Below, one piece after another: positions 1 through 7,971 of a stretch of DNA of 19,082 nucleotides. The notes beneath the pieces are model-generated. The model searched no databases. It was not told the DNA's origin and worked only from the letters and a program-made list of their open reading frames with translations. Position numbers and translations under genes: made by a program. Every line of letters begins with the position of its first letter. Position 1 is the stretch's first letter. This DNA is from Bacteroidales bacterium (GTDB lineage Bacteria; Bacteroidota; Bacteroidia; Bacteroidales; UBA932): positions 1 through 19,082 of the forward strand of contig JAFZGK010000023.1 of NCBI GenBank assembly GCA_017555445.1, read 5' to 3'.

Positions 1-1020
1 ATCCTCAATCCGCAGACACTCGTTCCATTCCTCGTTGCTAAGATGAAGACTCTTGGAACAGCTGCTTGTCCTCCATATCACATCGCATTCGTTATCGGTG
101 GTACATCTGCTGAGAGAAACCTCCTTACAGTGAAGCTCGCTTCATGCAAGTACTATGACAACCTCCCTACAACAGGTGACGAGACAGGCCGCGCATTCCG
201 CGATGTAGAGCTTGAGAAGCTCGTCCTCGAGGAGGCACACAAGATCGGCCTCGGTGCACAGTTCGGCGGTAAGTACTTCGCGCACGATGTACGTATCATC
301 CGTCTTCCACGCCATGGTGCTAGCTGCCCAGTAGGACTCGGAGTAAGCTGCTCGGCTGACCGTAACATCAAGGCTAAGATCAACAAGGACGGTATCTGGA
401 TCGAGAAGCTCGATGATAATCCGGCACGTCTCATCCCAGAGGAACTCCGCCAGGCAGGCGAAGGCGAGGCAGTAAAGATCAACCTCGACCAGCCAATGTC
501 AGAGATCCTTAAGGAGCTCACTAAATATCCTGTATCAACACGCCTCAGCCTCAACGGTACTATCATCGTAGGTCGCGACATCGCTCACGCAAAGATCAAG
601 GAGCGTCTCGACAGAGGTGAGGAGATGCCACAGTATCTCAAGGATCATCCGATCTACTATGCAGGTCCTGCAAAGACTCCAGAAGGAATGGCATGTGGTT
701 CTATGGGACCTACAACAGCAGGTCGTATGGATTCTTATGTTGACCTCTTCCAGAGCCACGGAGGCAGCATGATCATGCTCGCGAAGGGTAACCGTGCACA
801 GTGTGTTACTGACGCATGCCACAAGTATGGTGGATTCTACCTCGGTTCTATCGGTGGTCCTGCAGCAATCCTTGCTCAGAACAACATCAAGAGCATCGAG
901 TGCGTCGAGTATCCGGAGCTCGGAATGGAGGCTATCTGGAAGATCAAGGTTGAAGACTTCCCTGCATTCATCCTCGTTGATGACAAGGGTAACGACTTCT
1001 TCAAGAAGCTCGGACTCTAA
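1..1020 (+). CDS. Class I fumarate hydratase, C-terminal part (5' end outside window)
   Basis: The reading frame is open from base 1, so the ATG at 43 is internal and the gene starts upstream of the window. About 339 residues are present of a family usually near 540. Iron-sulfur (class I) fumarases interconvert fumarate and malate in the cytoplasm using a [4Fe-4S] cluster. The visible part carries family blocks: [17 protein letters not shown] near its start and [14 protein letters not shown] in the middle. The cysteines in these blocks are expected to be two of the three cluster ligands; the third should lie upstream. The C-terminal beta domain has [11 protein letters not shown] and [12 protein letters not shown], typical substrate-site segments. 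Codon use is strongly biased (CTC, CGC/CGT, AAG), which suggests high expression. The gene ends in TAA directly before a hairpin terminator and is transcribed separately from the lipoprotein genes downstream. Confidence 0.93.
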   Translation: MLNPQTLVPFLVAKMKTLGTAACPPYHIAFVIGGTSAERNLLTVKLASCKYYDNLPTTGDETGRAFRDVELEKLVLEEAHKIGLGAQFGGKYFAHDVRIIRLPRHGASCPVGLGVSCSADRNIKAKINKDGIWIEKLDDNPARLIPEELRQAGEGEAVKINLDQPMSEILKELTKYPVSTRLSLNGTIIVGRDIAHAKIKERLDRGEEMPQYLKDHPIYYAGPAKTPEGMACGSMGPTTAGRMDSYVDLFQSHGGSMIMLAKGNRAQCVTDACHKYGGFYLGSIGGPAAILAQNNIKSIECVEYPELGMEAIWKIKVEDFPAFILVDDKGNDFFKKLGL

Positions 1021-1041
1021 TAGAGACAATATCCATAATGG

Positions 1042-1073
1042 AGAGACCTGCTTCGGCGGGTCTTTTCTTTTTA
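1042..1073 (+). terminator. Intrinsic terminator of the fumarase gene
   Basis: An 8-bp stem (AGACCTGC / GCGGGTCT, one G-U) closed by a UUCG tetraloop is followed by TTTTCTTTTT. It lies about 23 bases after the fumarase stop codon. Confidence 0.9.
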
Positions 1074-1096
1074 TGTGTTTTTTTTATTCTAAAATA

Positions 1097-1126
1097 TTGA
1101 AAATTGAGAGTAAATAATTATATTTG
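1097..1126 (+). promoter_or_regulatory. Bacteroidota-type promoter of the lipoprotein operon
   Basis: TTG at 1097-1099, a 19-base spacer and TATATTTG at 1119-1126 fit the primary-sigma consensus of Bacteroidota (-33 TTTG, -7 TAnnTTTG). Initiation would be expected near 1132, about 16 bases before the ATG at 1149. The same TTG-19-TAnnTTTG layout appears before rpmH and before the ncRNA in this window. A 9-bp inverted repeat (AATATTGAA 1093-1101, TTCAATATT 1132-1140) brackets the promoter. Confidence 0.7.
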
Positions 1127-1148
1127 AAAAATTCAATATTAAACATAT

Positions 1149-3788
1149 ATGAAAAAATTGTTATACGCTCTTTTTTCCATCCTGCTTTTTGCGGGGTGTG
1201 AGAGGCCTGATAATGGCCCGGAGCATAATCTGGTCTTGGATTCGAACCAAAAGGCACATTTTGTCATCCCTTATGCAGGTGGAAATGCGGAAGTTGTCTT
1301 TACATCTTCACTTGCATGGAAGGCTGAAGTCATCAATCAAATTGGAGAACAAGGGTGGATTACAATTGATAAGACTGCTGGAGATGGTGGAGTTGTAATC
1401 GAGCGTATTCATATATCTGTGACACCAAATGATTTTGAGACTCCGAGGGAGGCGATAGTGCGTCTAGTATCCGGCCCGGTTGCGGTGGATATTTCTGTAT
1501 CTCAGGAGCCGAAGGTGATTTCAGAACCTGTTCCTGAACCGGACGAACCTGAAGATGATGTGAAGGTGTTTGAAATCACAGAGAATTCAGCTGTTGTGGG
1601 ATCTGAAGGCGGTGAAATAAGAATAGAGGTTCATTTCAATGTTGAGTATGAAGTGACAGTTGATGCAGACTGGATACGCGAAGTTGAGACAAGGTCTTAT
1701 GATACAAAGATCCATACTTTCGTCGTTGAACCAAATGAACTTGCTCAACCAAGGAATGCGATGATTTCATTCTGTGGTAATGGCGAATGTATTCCATTTG
1801 TTGTTGAGCAGGAGGGTAGAACTACAGACGAACCGGGAACTGATCCAGACGAACCGGGAACTGACCCAGACCAGCCAGGAACTGAAGAGAAGGTGTTTGA
1901 ACTTACTGAAAGGTATGTTATGATGCCTGCAGAGGGTGGAGATATAATGATAGAGGTTCTCTACAACGTTGATTATGAGGTGGTAACCGATGTGGATTGG
2001 ATTCATGAGGTAGAGACAAGGGCGCATGAGAGTAAGATTCATCATTTTATAATTGATCCAAATGAATCGATGTCTCTCCGAAGTGCAAATATTCTCTTCA
2101 TTACAGAGGGTGACCCCCTTCAGTTTGTAGTTGATCAGGCTGGACAGGAATCTTCTGATCCTGACCCAGATCAACCTGACCCAGATCCAGATCAACCTGG
2201 TCCAGACCCAGAGCAACCGGAAGAACCAGTATTTGAGCTGCTGGAAAACTCAGTAAGACTATCAAATGAAGGAGGTCAATTCAGTGTTAAGTTCAGATAC
2301 TATAAGTCTATCACGTACAACTCATTACCTCCATGGATATCAGAGAATGGAGGTGTTGCCGGAGGTATATGGGAGTATATATTTATTGCTGAGCCTAATT
2401 ATGGCAATGATCGAAGTGTAACTCTCGAATTTCAGTCTGATGGTAAAACTCTACGCTTTGAGGTACAGCAGGAAGGCTCATCTATGGAACTTCTGGATAA
2501 ATATGTGGAACTTGGGATTGAAGGTGGCGAATTTTCAGTCAGAGTCAATTCAAATACCAACTATACCATCGAAACGCCGGATTGGATAACCGAGTTAGAG
2601 GGGGCAGACAGCGGTATTCATAATTTTGTAGCTGCCGAAAATTCCGGTGAAGTCCGTACTGCAAAGATTTATTTCCGTTTTGGACCGTTGGAAAATGCAG
2701 TTGTTGTAAGTCAGGATGGAATCGTATATGAGCTGGATGTTGATATGCCAAGTATCTCGGCTAGGGCTGAGGGTACGTCAGACCCTATAACCGTGAATGT
2801 TACATCAAATACAGCATGGACTGTCAGCAGTGATTCCCAGTGGTGCTCTGTGTCTGTGGCATCTGGAAATGAAGATGGCTCATTTGATGTGACAGTTCTT
2901 CCAAATGAGACAGAATCAACAAGAATGGCCATAATTACCGTCACCGCAGCATCCAAAGTCAAGACAATAGCTGTCTTACAGGAACCAATGGTTGATGAAT
3001 CCGGAGATGATTTATGGAAGACGAAGGAGTTCCATCATCGATCCCTTGTCATGCGTTTTACTGCTGATTGGTGTGGATACTGCCCGCAGATGGCAGAGGC
3101 TTTGAGTCACGCTGAAAAAGCAATGCCTGATAAGATTGAATCTATAAGTGTTCATGGAGTAAATAGTTCTCTTGCATGTGAAGCATCGTTGGCACTTGTA
3201 AATGATTACAGAATAGGCTCATATCCTACAGGAATCGTGGATGGAACAACAGTAATTGCAAACGATTCTTCAACAAAAGACAATATTCTTGCTGCAGTCA
3301 GGTCTACTGAAAGCAAATATAAGACATACACAGGAACGAGCTGGACTTCTTCAGTGTCAGGAAGCAATATTACCCTCGATCTGTCTGCATATATAAAGAA
3401 GGCAGGATCTTATAAGATTACAGCACTGCTTCTTGAAGATGGAGTCATTGCATCGCAAAATGATAACAGAGTCGGCAATATTAACAGCTATAAACATTCT
3501 CGAATTATCAGAGGAGCCTTCTCTGATGCATCAGGAGATTCATTTGAAGTGTCTGAAGATAATGTGGTCAAGAATTTTACATATACATTGACAATTCCTT
3601 CAGGAAGCAACGCTGCCAATATGAGTGTACTTGTCTATATAATGAGAGAAGATTCCAATACATCAAGTTATTATGTCGATAATTCATTGTCTTGTCCTGT
3701 AGGAGTTGATCAGCCGTTGTCAATTGTTAACAACAGTTGGGGCGGAGGTAACGAGGGCATTAATCCTGGTGATGATATAATCTTATAA
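1149..3788 (+). CDS. Secreted lipoprotein with six BACON-type modules and a thioredoxin/Omp28-like C-terminus
   Basis: This is an 879-residue lipoprotein. The signal peptide ends in the lipobox LLFAGC (Cys17). Six Ig-like modules of BACON type follow, beginning roughly at residues 25, 139, 248, 361, 446 and 527. Each has the EGG...W-I...V-xQ-x pattern, for example EGGEIRIEVHFNVEYEV. Modules 2 and 3 are close copies. Pro/Asp-rich linkers separate modules 2/3 and 3/4. From about residue 625 there is a thioredoxin-like fold with ADWCGYCPQM (CxxC, Cys642/Cys645) and a cis-Pro-like SYPTGIV. The C-terminal part resembles the Omp28 family. BACON modules are thought to bind mucin or glycans or to act as spacers. 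The CxxC suggests redox activity or simply a retained fold. The gene is first in an operon, 11 bases before the next gene. The combined function is unknown; the domain calls are by eye. Confidence 0.85.
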   Translation: MKKLLYALFSILLFAGCERPDNGPEHNLVLDSNQKAHFVIPYAGGNAEVVFTSSLAWKAEVINQIGEQGWITIDKTAGDGGVVIERIHISVTPNDFETPREAIVRLVSGPVAVDISVSQEPKVISEPVPEPDEPEDDVKVFEITENSAVVGSEGGEIRIEVHFNVEYEVTVDADWIREVETRSYDTKIHTFVVEPNELAQPRNAMISFCGNGECIPFVVEQEGRTTDEPGTDPDEPGTDPDQPGTEEKVFELTERYVMMPAEGGDIMIEVLYNVDYEVVTDVDWIHEVETRAHESKIHHFIIDPNESMSLRSANILFITEGDPLQFVVDQAGQESSDPDPDQPDPDPDQPGPDPEQPEEPVFELLENSVRLSNEGGQFSVKFRYYKSITYNSLPPWISENGGVAGGIWEYIFIAEPNYGNDRSVTLEFQSDGKTLRFEVQQEGSSMELLDKYVELGIEGGEFSVRVNSNTNYTIETPDWITELEGADSGIHNFVAAENSGEVRTAKIYFRFGPLENAVVVSQDGIVYELDVDMPSISARAEGTSDPITVNVTSNTAWTVSSDSQWCSVSVASGNEDGSFDVTVLPNETESTRMAIITVTAASKVKTIAVLQEPMVDESGDDLWKTKEFHHRSLVMRFTADWCGYCPQMAEALSHAEKAMPDKIESISVHGVNSSLACEASLALVNDYRIGSYPTGIVDGTTVIANDSSTKDNILAAVRSTESKYKTYTGTSWTSSVSGSNITLDLSAYIKKAGSYKITALLLEDGVIASQNDNRVGNINSYKHSRIIRGAFSDASGDSFEVSEDNVVKNFTYTLTIPSGSNAANMSVLVYIMREDSNTSSYYVDNSLSCPVGVDQPLSIVNNSWGGGNEGINPGDDIIL
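1827..1889 (+). repeat. In-frame 21-bp tandem repeat (linker DEPGTDP, three copies)
   Basis: Three 21-base units (1827-1847, 1848-1868, 1869-1889) encode DEPGTDP, DEPGTDP and DQPGTEE between BACON modules 2 and 3. A related Asp/Pro/Gln-rich linker with shorter internal repeats lies at about 2157-2225. Such in-frame repeats can change copy number without breaking the frame. Confidence 0.85.
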
Positions 3789-3799
3789 TTCTCAAGAAT

Positions 3800-6700
3800 A
3801 TGAAGACGATTGTAAAAAATATATTGATATGCCTGTTCCTGTTCTTCTTTGCCTCATGCGTTGAAGATGTTCTGGTTGAGAAGAATGATATGTCTGTAAC
3901 AATTCAAGCAAGGATGGAGACTGAGGGTGATACCAAGACAGTTCTATCTGAGTTGACAGGTGGAAAATATTATCCTTTATGGTCTGCAGGAGATGAAATT
4001 TCTGTATTCGCCGATGCAGATAAGTATCCGTCAAGGTTTACTTTGGTTTCGGGTGAAGGCACTACAGTGTCTGATTTTTCTGGAGATAGGGCAGGACAGG
4101 AATATACTGCGATTTATCCACATGGGATCACTGAGGTCAGAGAAAATGCTGAAATATCCTTGATGTTGCCCCTGACTCAGGAATATGAAGCTGATTCTTT
4201 TGGACCTGGTGCATTCCCGATGATTGCAACCGGTACTGTGTCAAGTGGATTGAAATTCATGAATTTATGTGCCGTGATGAGGATATCCATGACTGGAACT
4301 GCTGCCATCAAGACCATTACATTGACAGCCAATGCTGATGATACATACCTTTCTGGTCCTGCAACAGTAAATGCCGCTTACGGCGATGAACCACAACTGG
4401 TCATGTCTTCTGGAGCGTCATCATCCGTTACTTTGAATGTGAAGGGCGTAGAATTGTCAGAGATATTCCCAAGTGACTTCTATATTGTCATTCCGGCCCA
4501 GACATATAAGGATGGACTGACACTGACTATTGATGCTTATAGTGAAATCATAACAAAGAACATCAGTACAGACCTTACTTTCAAACGCTCGGAAATCCGA
4601 ACTGTGAAAGATGTCAATCTTGATGTGGAAGTACCAGAAATCATTGTGGATGCAATTCCTGATAATGAAATATGGTATGTTACAGAGGGTGCCGCTATAA
4701 TGGAGCTTTCCGCTGGCGCTTCTATAGGAACTAACCTTATTTTCAATCAGTATGTAGGCGAAAAAGGAATTCTTCGTTTTGATGGTGATGTTACTGAACT
4801 TGGTTCTATGATATTCACCGAAAATCAGGAATATCTGACGGAACTTTATCTGCCAGGTAAAATTACTAAGATTGGAGATAATGTACTTGCAGACTGTTTT
4901 AATCTTAATGCTATATATGGCAAACTAGCAACAGAAGACCATAAGTCCTTGGTTCTTGACGGGGTGTTGTATGCTGTTGCCCAACATGACATGGAAGAAT
5001 ACGTCACTCCAGAAGGGGTGACCAGCCTGGCAGGTGGAGTGTTTTTATGTAATAAGAAAATAAAGAAAGTTGTGCTTTCCGAGGGCGTGCAATATGTCGA
5101 TGCATGGGCATTTGACAGGTGTGAATCGCTTGAAGAACTTTATCTGCCTTCTACATTGCGGGATGTAGACGGATATGCTTTTGCAAGATGTCAAAATGTT
5201 AAACGCTATTATGGAGATAGTCCGCTCATTACAGCTGATCATTTGGGAATTGCTATAGATAATTACAATAACTTGGGAAAGAGAGCCCTGGTTTCGTATG
5301 CATCTGGAGCGGAAAATACCTCATATACATTCCCTGAAGATATCGAATTGTTGGAAAATTATTGTTTCTACAATGCTCTCAACCTTCAATCTTTGACATT
5401 TACCAATAAAGATCTCCAACTTTCATCTGGAAGTGCCTTTGAGGGAGCTTATAATATAGAGTTTATATATGGCGATAATGTAACGGAAGATAACAAAAGC
5501 TTGGTTAGGGATGGAGAATTGATCTATGTAGCTCCGAAGAACCTGATTGACTATACCACCCCTCCTGGTGTTACATTATTGTCATATGGCGTTCTCGCTG
5601 ATAAGCCTGAGTTAGTGAATGTCGTGATGTCTGATGACGTTCAGGCAGTAGGTAGTGCAATAGCTTGCAGACCATATGAAATCCCATTAGGCTACATCCT
5701 CTGGGACTGCCCGAACTTGAAGACTGTAACAGTCTCTGCCAATATGAGGATAATGGGAATGGATCCATTTGATGGTGCTACGGCAGCTAGTATTGAAAAA
5801 GTATATCTGCGTTCGCCGATACCTCCTGTCATAGGACATAATAGACCGGATATGATACCAGAACGGTATAAGGGCTTGACCATATATGTTCCTCGTACTT
5901 CTTTACAGGCATACAAAGCTTCTCCGGATTGGACTCCTTATAGCTCATTCTTTGAGGGTTATGATTATACTGATCTGCCAGAAAGCGATATCTATGTTTC
6001 TTTAGATTATTCAAAAGATGGGGAAGTGGTTACATTGCAGAAAGCTACACGAGGCAATGGTATTGACATTGTCCTGATGGGCGATGCTTATAGTGACAGA
6101 CAGATTACAAACGGATTCTATAAACAGGATATGGAACTTTTGTATAATAATCTGTTTGCAGAGGAACCATACAAGTCATTTAAGGACTGTTTCAATGTAT
6201 ATTATATAAATGTCATATCTGCAACTGAGGGTTATGACTATGGCAATACTGCTTTGGATACGTATTTCGGACAAGGAACTTTGGTGGGTGGAACAGATCA
6301 GGCAGTATTCAGATATGCTCTTGAGGCTATTACAGCGGATCGCATGGATGAAGCGATGATTATCGTGGCCATGAATTCAGATAATTATGCTGGAACATGT
6401 TATATGTATTATTCTGAGACCTTTACGGACTATGCTAGTGGCGTAACTGTTTCTTACTTCCCTCGTGGAGGAAATGAAGAAGTATTTGCTCAGCTCCTGC
6501 ATCATGAGGCAAATGGTCATGGATTTGCAAAACTTGCGGATGAATATGCTTATGATTACATGGGAGAAGTGACTTCAGCTGAGAAGACAAAGACCATTGA
6601 TGACCAGAATTACAGAGGATGGTTCAAGAATGTAGACTTTACTGATGATCCGACCAATGTTAGATGGAAACATTTCCTTGCAGATAGCCGCTATGCGAAT

Positions 6701-7015
6701 GAGGGCCTTGGGGTTTATGAGGGTGGACTGACCTACTGGACTGGCGTGTGGAGACCAACAGAAAACTCTATCATGCGTTACAATACGGGAGGTTTCAATG
6801 CTCCTTCAAGAGAAGCCATCTATTATAGGATCAATAAGCTTGCTTTTGGCGATAGTTGGGAGTATGATTATGAAGAGTTTGTTGAATGGGATGCGGCCAA
6901 TCGCAGTGAATCAGTTCCGGCTGCTCGTCGTCAGAGAACAAATTACGTGGAGAAGACATTCGTGCCTACGGCAACGCCTGTTGTGATCAACAAGTCATGG
7001 AAGGATGCGGAATAA
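3800..7015 (+). CDS. Lipoprotein fusing a fimbrillin-like domain, BspA-type LRRs and an M64 (IgA-peptidase-family) metallopeptidase
   Basis: This is a 1071-residue lipoprotein with lipobox FFFASC (Cys20). Three regions are visible. About 30-285 is a fimbrillin/Mfa-like beta domain (KTVLSELTGGKYYPLWSAGD and later TISLTAN-like strands). About 300-690 contains BspA-type LRR_5 repeats with recurrent LYLPxxLxxVxxxAFxxCxxL spacing. About 740-1045 is an M64 peptidase domain starting near GIDIVLMGDAYSD. Its zinc-site segment is HHEANGHGFAKLADEY: His902, Glu903 and His907 are separated as HExxxH, one residue longer than the classic HExxH, with Asp914/Glu915 following as candidate ligand. M64 members include IgA-cleaving enzymes, but the substrate here is unknown. 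The protein is probably surface-anchored or periplasmic. The gene is second in the operon, 11 bases after the BACON gene and 14 before the small lipoprotein. It is AT-richer than flanking housekeeping genes. Confidence 0.85.
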   Translation: MKTIVKNILICLFLFFFASCVEDVLVEKNDMSVTIQARMETEGDTKTVLSELTGGKYYPLWSAGDEISVFADADKYPSRFTLVSGEGTTVSDFSGDRAGQEYTAIYPHGITEVRENAEISLMLPLTQEYEADSFGPGAFPMIATGTVSSGLKFMNLCAVMRISMTGTAAIKTITLTANADDTYLSGPATVNAAYGDEPQLVMSSGASSSVTLNVKGVELSEIFPSDFYIVIPAQTYKDGLTLTIDAYSEIITKNISTDLTFKRSEIRTVKDVNLDVEVPEIIVDAIPDNEIWYVTEGAAIMELSAGASIGTNLIFNQYVGEKGILRFDGDVTELGSMIFTENQEYLTELYLPGKITKIGDNVLADCFNLNAIYGKLATEDHKSLVLDGVLYAVAQHDMEEYVTPEGVTSLAGGVFLCNKKIKKVVLSEGVQYVDAWAFDRCESLEELYLPSTLRDVDGYAFARCQNVKRYYGDSPLITADHLGIAIDNYNNLGKRALVSYASGAENTSYTFPEDIELLENYCFYNALNLQSLTFTNKDLQLSSGSAFEGAYNIEFIYGDNVTEDNKSLVRDGELIYVAPKNLIDYTTPPGVTLLSYGVLADKPELVNVVMSDDVQAVGSAIACRPYEIPLGYILWDCPNLKTVTVSANMRIMGMDPFDGATAASIEKVYLRSPIPPVIGHNRPDMIPERYKGLTIYVPRTSLQAYKASPDWTPYSSFFEGYDYTDLPESDIYVSLDYSKDGEVVTLQKATRGNGIDIVLMGDAYSDRQITNGFYKQDMELLYNNLFAEEPYKSFKDCFNVYYINVISATEGYDYGNTALDTYFGQGTLVGGTDQAVFRYALEAITADRMDEAMIIVAMNSDNYAGTCYMYYSETFTDYASGVTVSYFPRGGNEEVFAQLLHHEANGHGFAKLADEYAYDYMGEVTSAEKTKTIDDQNYRGWFKNVDFTDDPTNVRWKHFLADSRYANEGLGVYEGGLTYWTGVWRPTENSIMRYNTGGFNAPSREAIYYRINKLAFGDSWEYDYEEFVEWDAANRSESVPAARRQRTNYVEKTFVPTATPVVINKSWKDAE

Positions 7016-7029
7016 TAGAAATGTAGATT

Positions 7030-7233
7030 ATGAAGAAAAGAGTAAGGTTAATCGCAGTGCTTTCTGTTTTGGTGGTGCTTACGTCATGCGGAGTATCACG
7101 CAGGGCAGTAAAGGATAGGAATAAGGAACAGTCTGAATTGACTGTTCCTGCGGACTCTGTCGAGCAAGTTGATACGTTCAGACACACTCATCCTCCTGTT
7201 GTGGTTCCTCATCGTTGGAATGAGGGACTGTAA
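7030..7233 (+). CDS. Small lipoprotein of unknown function
   Basis: This is a 67-residue product with a clear lipoprotein signal: basic MKKRVR, a hydrophobic stretch and VVLTSC (Cys20). Only about 47 residues of charged, unstructured-looking sequence remain after processing, ending in the Pro/His-rich HTHPPVVVPHRWNEGL. It lies 14 bases after the M64 gene and before the operon terminator, so it is probably co-transcribed as the last gene. No family is recognised. It could be an accessory or stability partner of the two larger lipoproteins, but only the genomic position suggests this. Confidence 0.65.
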   Translation: MKKRVRLIAVLSVLVVLTSCGVSRRAVKDRNKEQSELTVPADSVEQVDTFRHTHPPVVVPHRWNEGL

Positions 7234-7300
7234 CAGGATTTGCTCTCTGCGTTCGCACATCCTGTTTCCGCTGCCGCGGGGGCACTTCAAAGCAATGACC

Positions 7301-7324
7301 GAGGTTCGTTGAACCTCTTGTTTT
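7301..7324 (+). terminator. Intrinsic terminator of the lipoprotein operon
   Basis: A perfect 7-bp stem (GAGGTTC, loop GTT, GAACCTC) is followed by TTGTTTT. It lies 67 bases after the small lipoprotein stop codon. Confidence 0.75.
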
Positions 7325-7328
7325 ACCA

Positions 7329-7374
7329 TAAATAGGGATAGGTTTGAAAGCAAGCTTTCACCTATCCCTATTTA
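7329..7374. repeat. Long imperfect palindrome between convergent transcripts
   Basis: The 14-bp arm TAAATAGGGATAGG (7329-7342) pairs perfectly with 7361-7374. An inner 6-bp stem (TGAAAG / CTTTCA) with a CAAG loop sits above a 2-base bulge. The hairpin forms equally on either strand. It lies between the + strand operon terminator and the tRNA terminator, so it may act as a bidirectional terminator or barrier. No run of T long enough to be sure follows on either strand. Confidence 0.7.
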
Positions 7375-7378
7375 CGGC

Positions 7379-7400
7379 AAAAGGCGGTCAGAGACCGCCT
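7379..7400 (-). terminator. Intrinsic terminator of tRNA-Gln
   Basis: Read on the minus strand, AGGCGGTC, loop TCT and GACCGCCT form a perfect 8-bp stem that runs straight into TTTT. It starts 9 bases after the encoded CCA of the tRNA. Confidence 0.85.
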
Positions 7401-7408
7401 CATTGCTT

Positions 7409-7482
7409 TGGTTGAACTACCAGGATTCGAACCTGGACAGACAGAACCAAAATCTGTAGTGCTACCGTTACACCATAGTTCA
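7409..7482 (-). tRNA. tRNA-Gln (anticodon TTG)
   Basis: The minus strand folds into a full cloverleaf. The acceptor TGAACTA pairs with TAGTTCA. The D-arm region is GG..TAACGGTAGC. The anticodon stem ACAGA/TCTGT encloses the loop TTTTGGT with anticodon TTG. The T-arm is CCAGG-TTCGAAT-CCTGG. The discriminator is A and the CCA end is encoded (7409-7411). A TAnnTTTG promoter lies just upstream, so the tRNA has its own start in addition to possible read-through from the yqaA-like gene. Confidence 0.96.
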
Positions 7483-7498
7483 GTACCGAATTGAGGCG

Positions 7499-7530
7499 CA
7501 AAGATATAACAAATTTAGGTTATTGCCAAA
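7499..7530 (-). promoter_or_regulatory. Promoter of tRNA-Gln
   Basis: On the minus strand TTTG (7527-7530), a 20-base spacer and TATCTTTG (7499-7506) match the Bacteroidota consensus. Predicted initiation near 7492 is about 10 bases before the mature tRNA 5' end. The -33 box almost touches the stop codon of the upstream gene. Confidence 0.7.
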
Positions 7531-7968
7531 TCAGAATAACCCGTAGATAAGGTTCCATACAAGGAAACGTGCAAACTTGCCGATCAGGAGCAGGAACATT
7601 GTCCAGCCCGGACGGGTCTTGTAGAATCCGAGGGCGATTGCTATTACATCTCCGATAAAAGGCACCCACGCTGTGAGAGCGAGCCACACACCCCAGCGGT
7701 CAATCTTCTCCTTCTGCCTCTGCAGAGTCTCAGGCTTCACCTTGAACCATTTCTCGATCCACTCCCATCTTCCTATCCATCCGATCCAATAGGTGGCGAC
7801 GCTGCCAAGCCAGTTTCCGAGAGTGCCCACAAGGAGACAGCCTATAGGATTGCCTGTGGCTGCAAGAATTGCCATATAAAGAACATCTGAACTGAACGGA
7901 AATATGGTTGCAGCCAGAAACGTTCCTATGAACAGTCCCAACAGTCCAAGACCTTCAAGCCACTCCAT
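7531..7968 (-). CDS. YqaA-like membrane protein of the DedA/VTT superfamily
   Basis: This is a 145-residue, very hydrophobic protein with about four membrane segments. It resembles E. coli YqaA in length and pattern: an N-terminal FIGTFLAATIFPFSSDVLY segment, a Gly-rich GTLGNWLGSVATYWIG re-entrant-like stretch, then WVPFIGDVIAIALGF and a C-terminal LLIGKFARFLVW. Proteins of this superfamily (VTT/SNARE-associated domain) include lipid scramblase- or transporter-like members; the substrate of this small branch is not established. The start lies three bases beyond the tadA stop codon, so the two genes are almost certainly one transcript. Confidence 0.82.
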   Translation of the reverse strand: MEWLEGLGLLGLFIGTFLAATIFPFSSDVLYMAILAATGNPIGCLLVGTLGNWLGSVATYWIGWIGRWEWIEKWFKVKPETLQRQKEKIDRWGVWLALTAWVPFIGDVIAIALGFYKTRPGWTMFLLLIGKFARFLVWNLIYGLF

Positions 7969-7971
7969 GAC

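Noticed and set aside
153..1029. Minus-strand frames in the fumarase gene
   Set aside because: They are shadows caused by strong codon bias of the fumarase; the plus-strand protein has clear family motifs.
1827..2225. CRISPR-like or mobile repeat
   Set aside because: The repeats are in-frame protein linkers with no spacers; no CRISPR array or transposase was found in the window.
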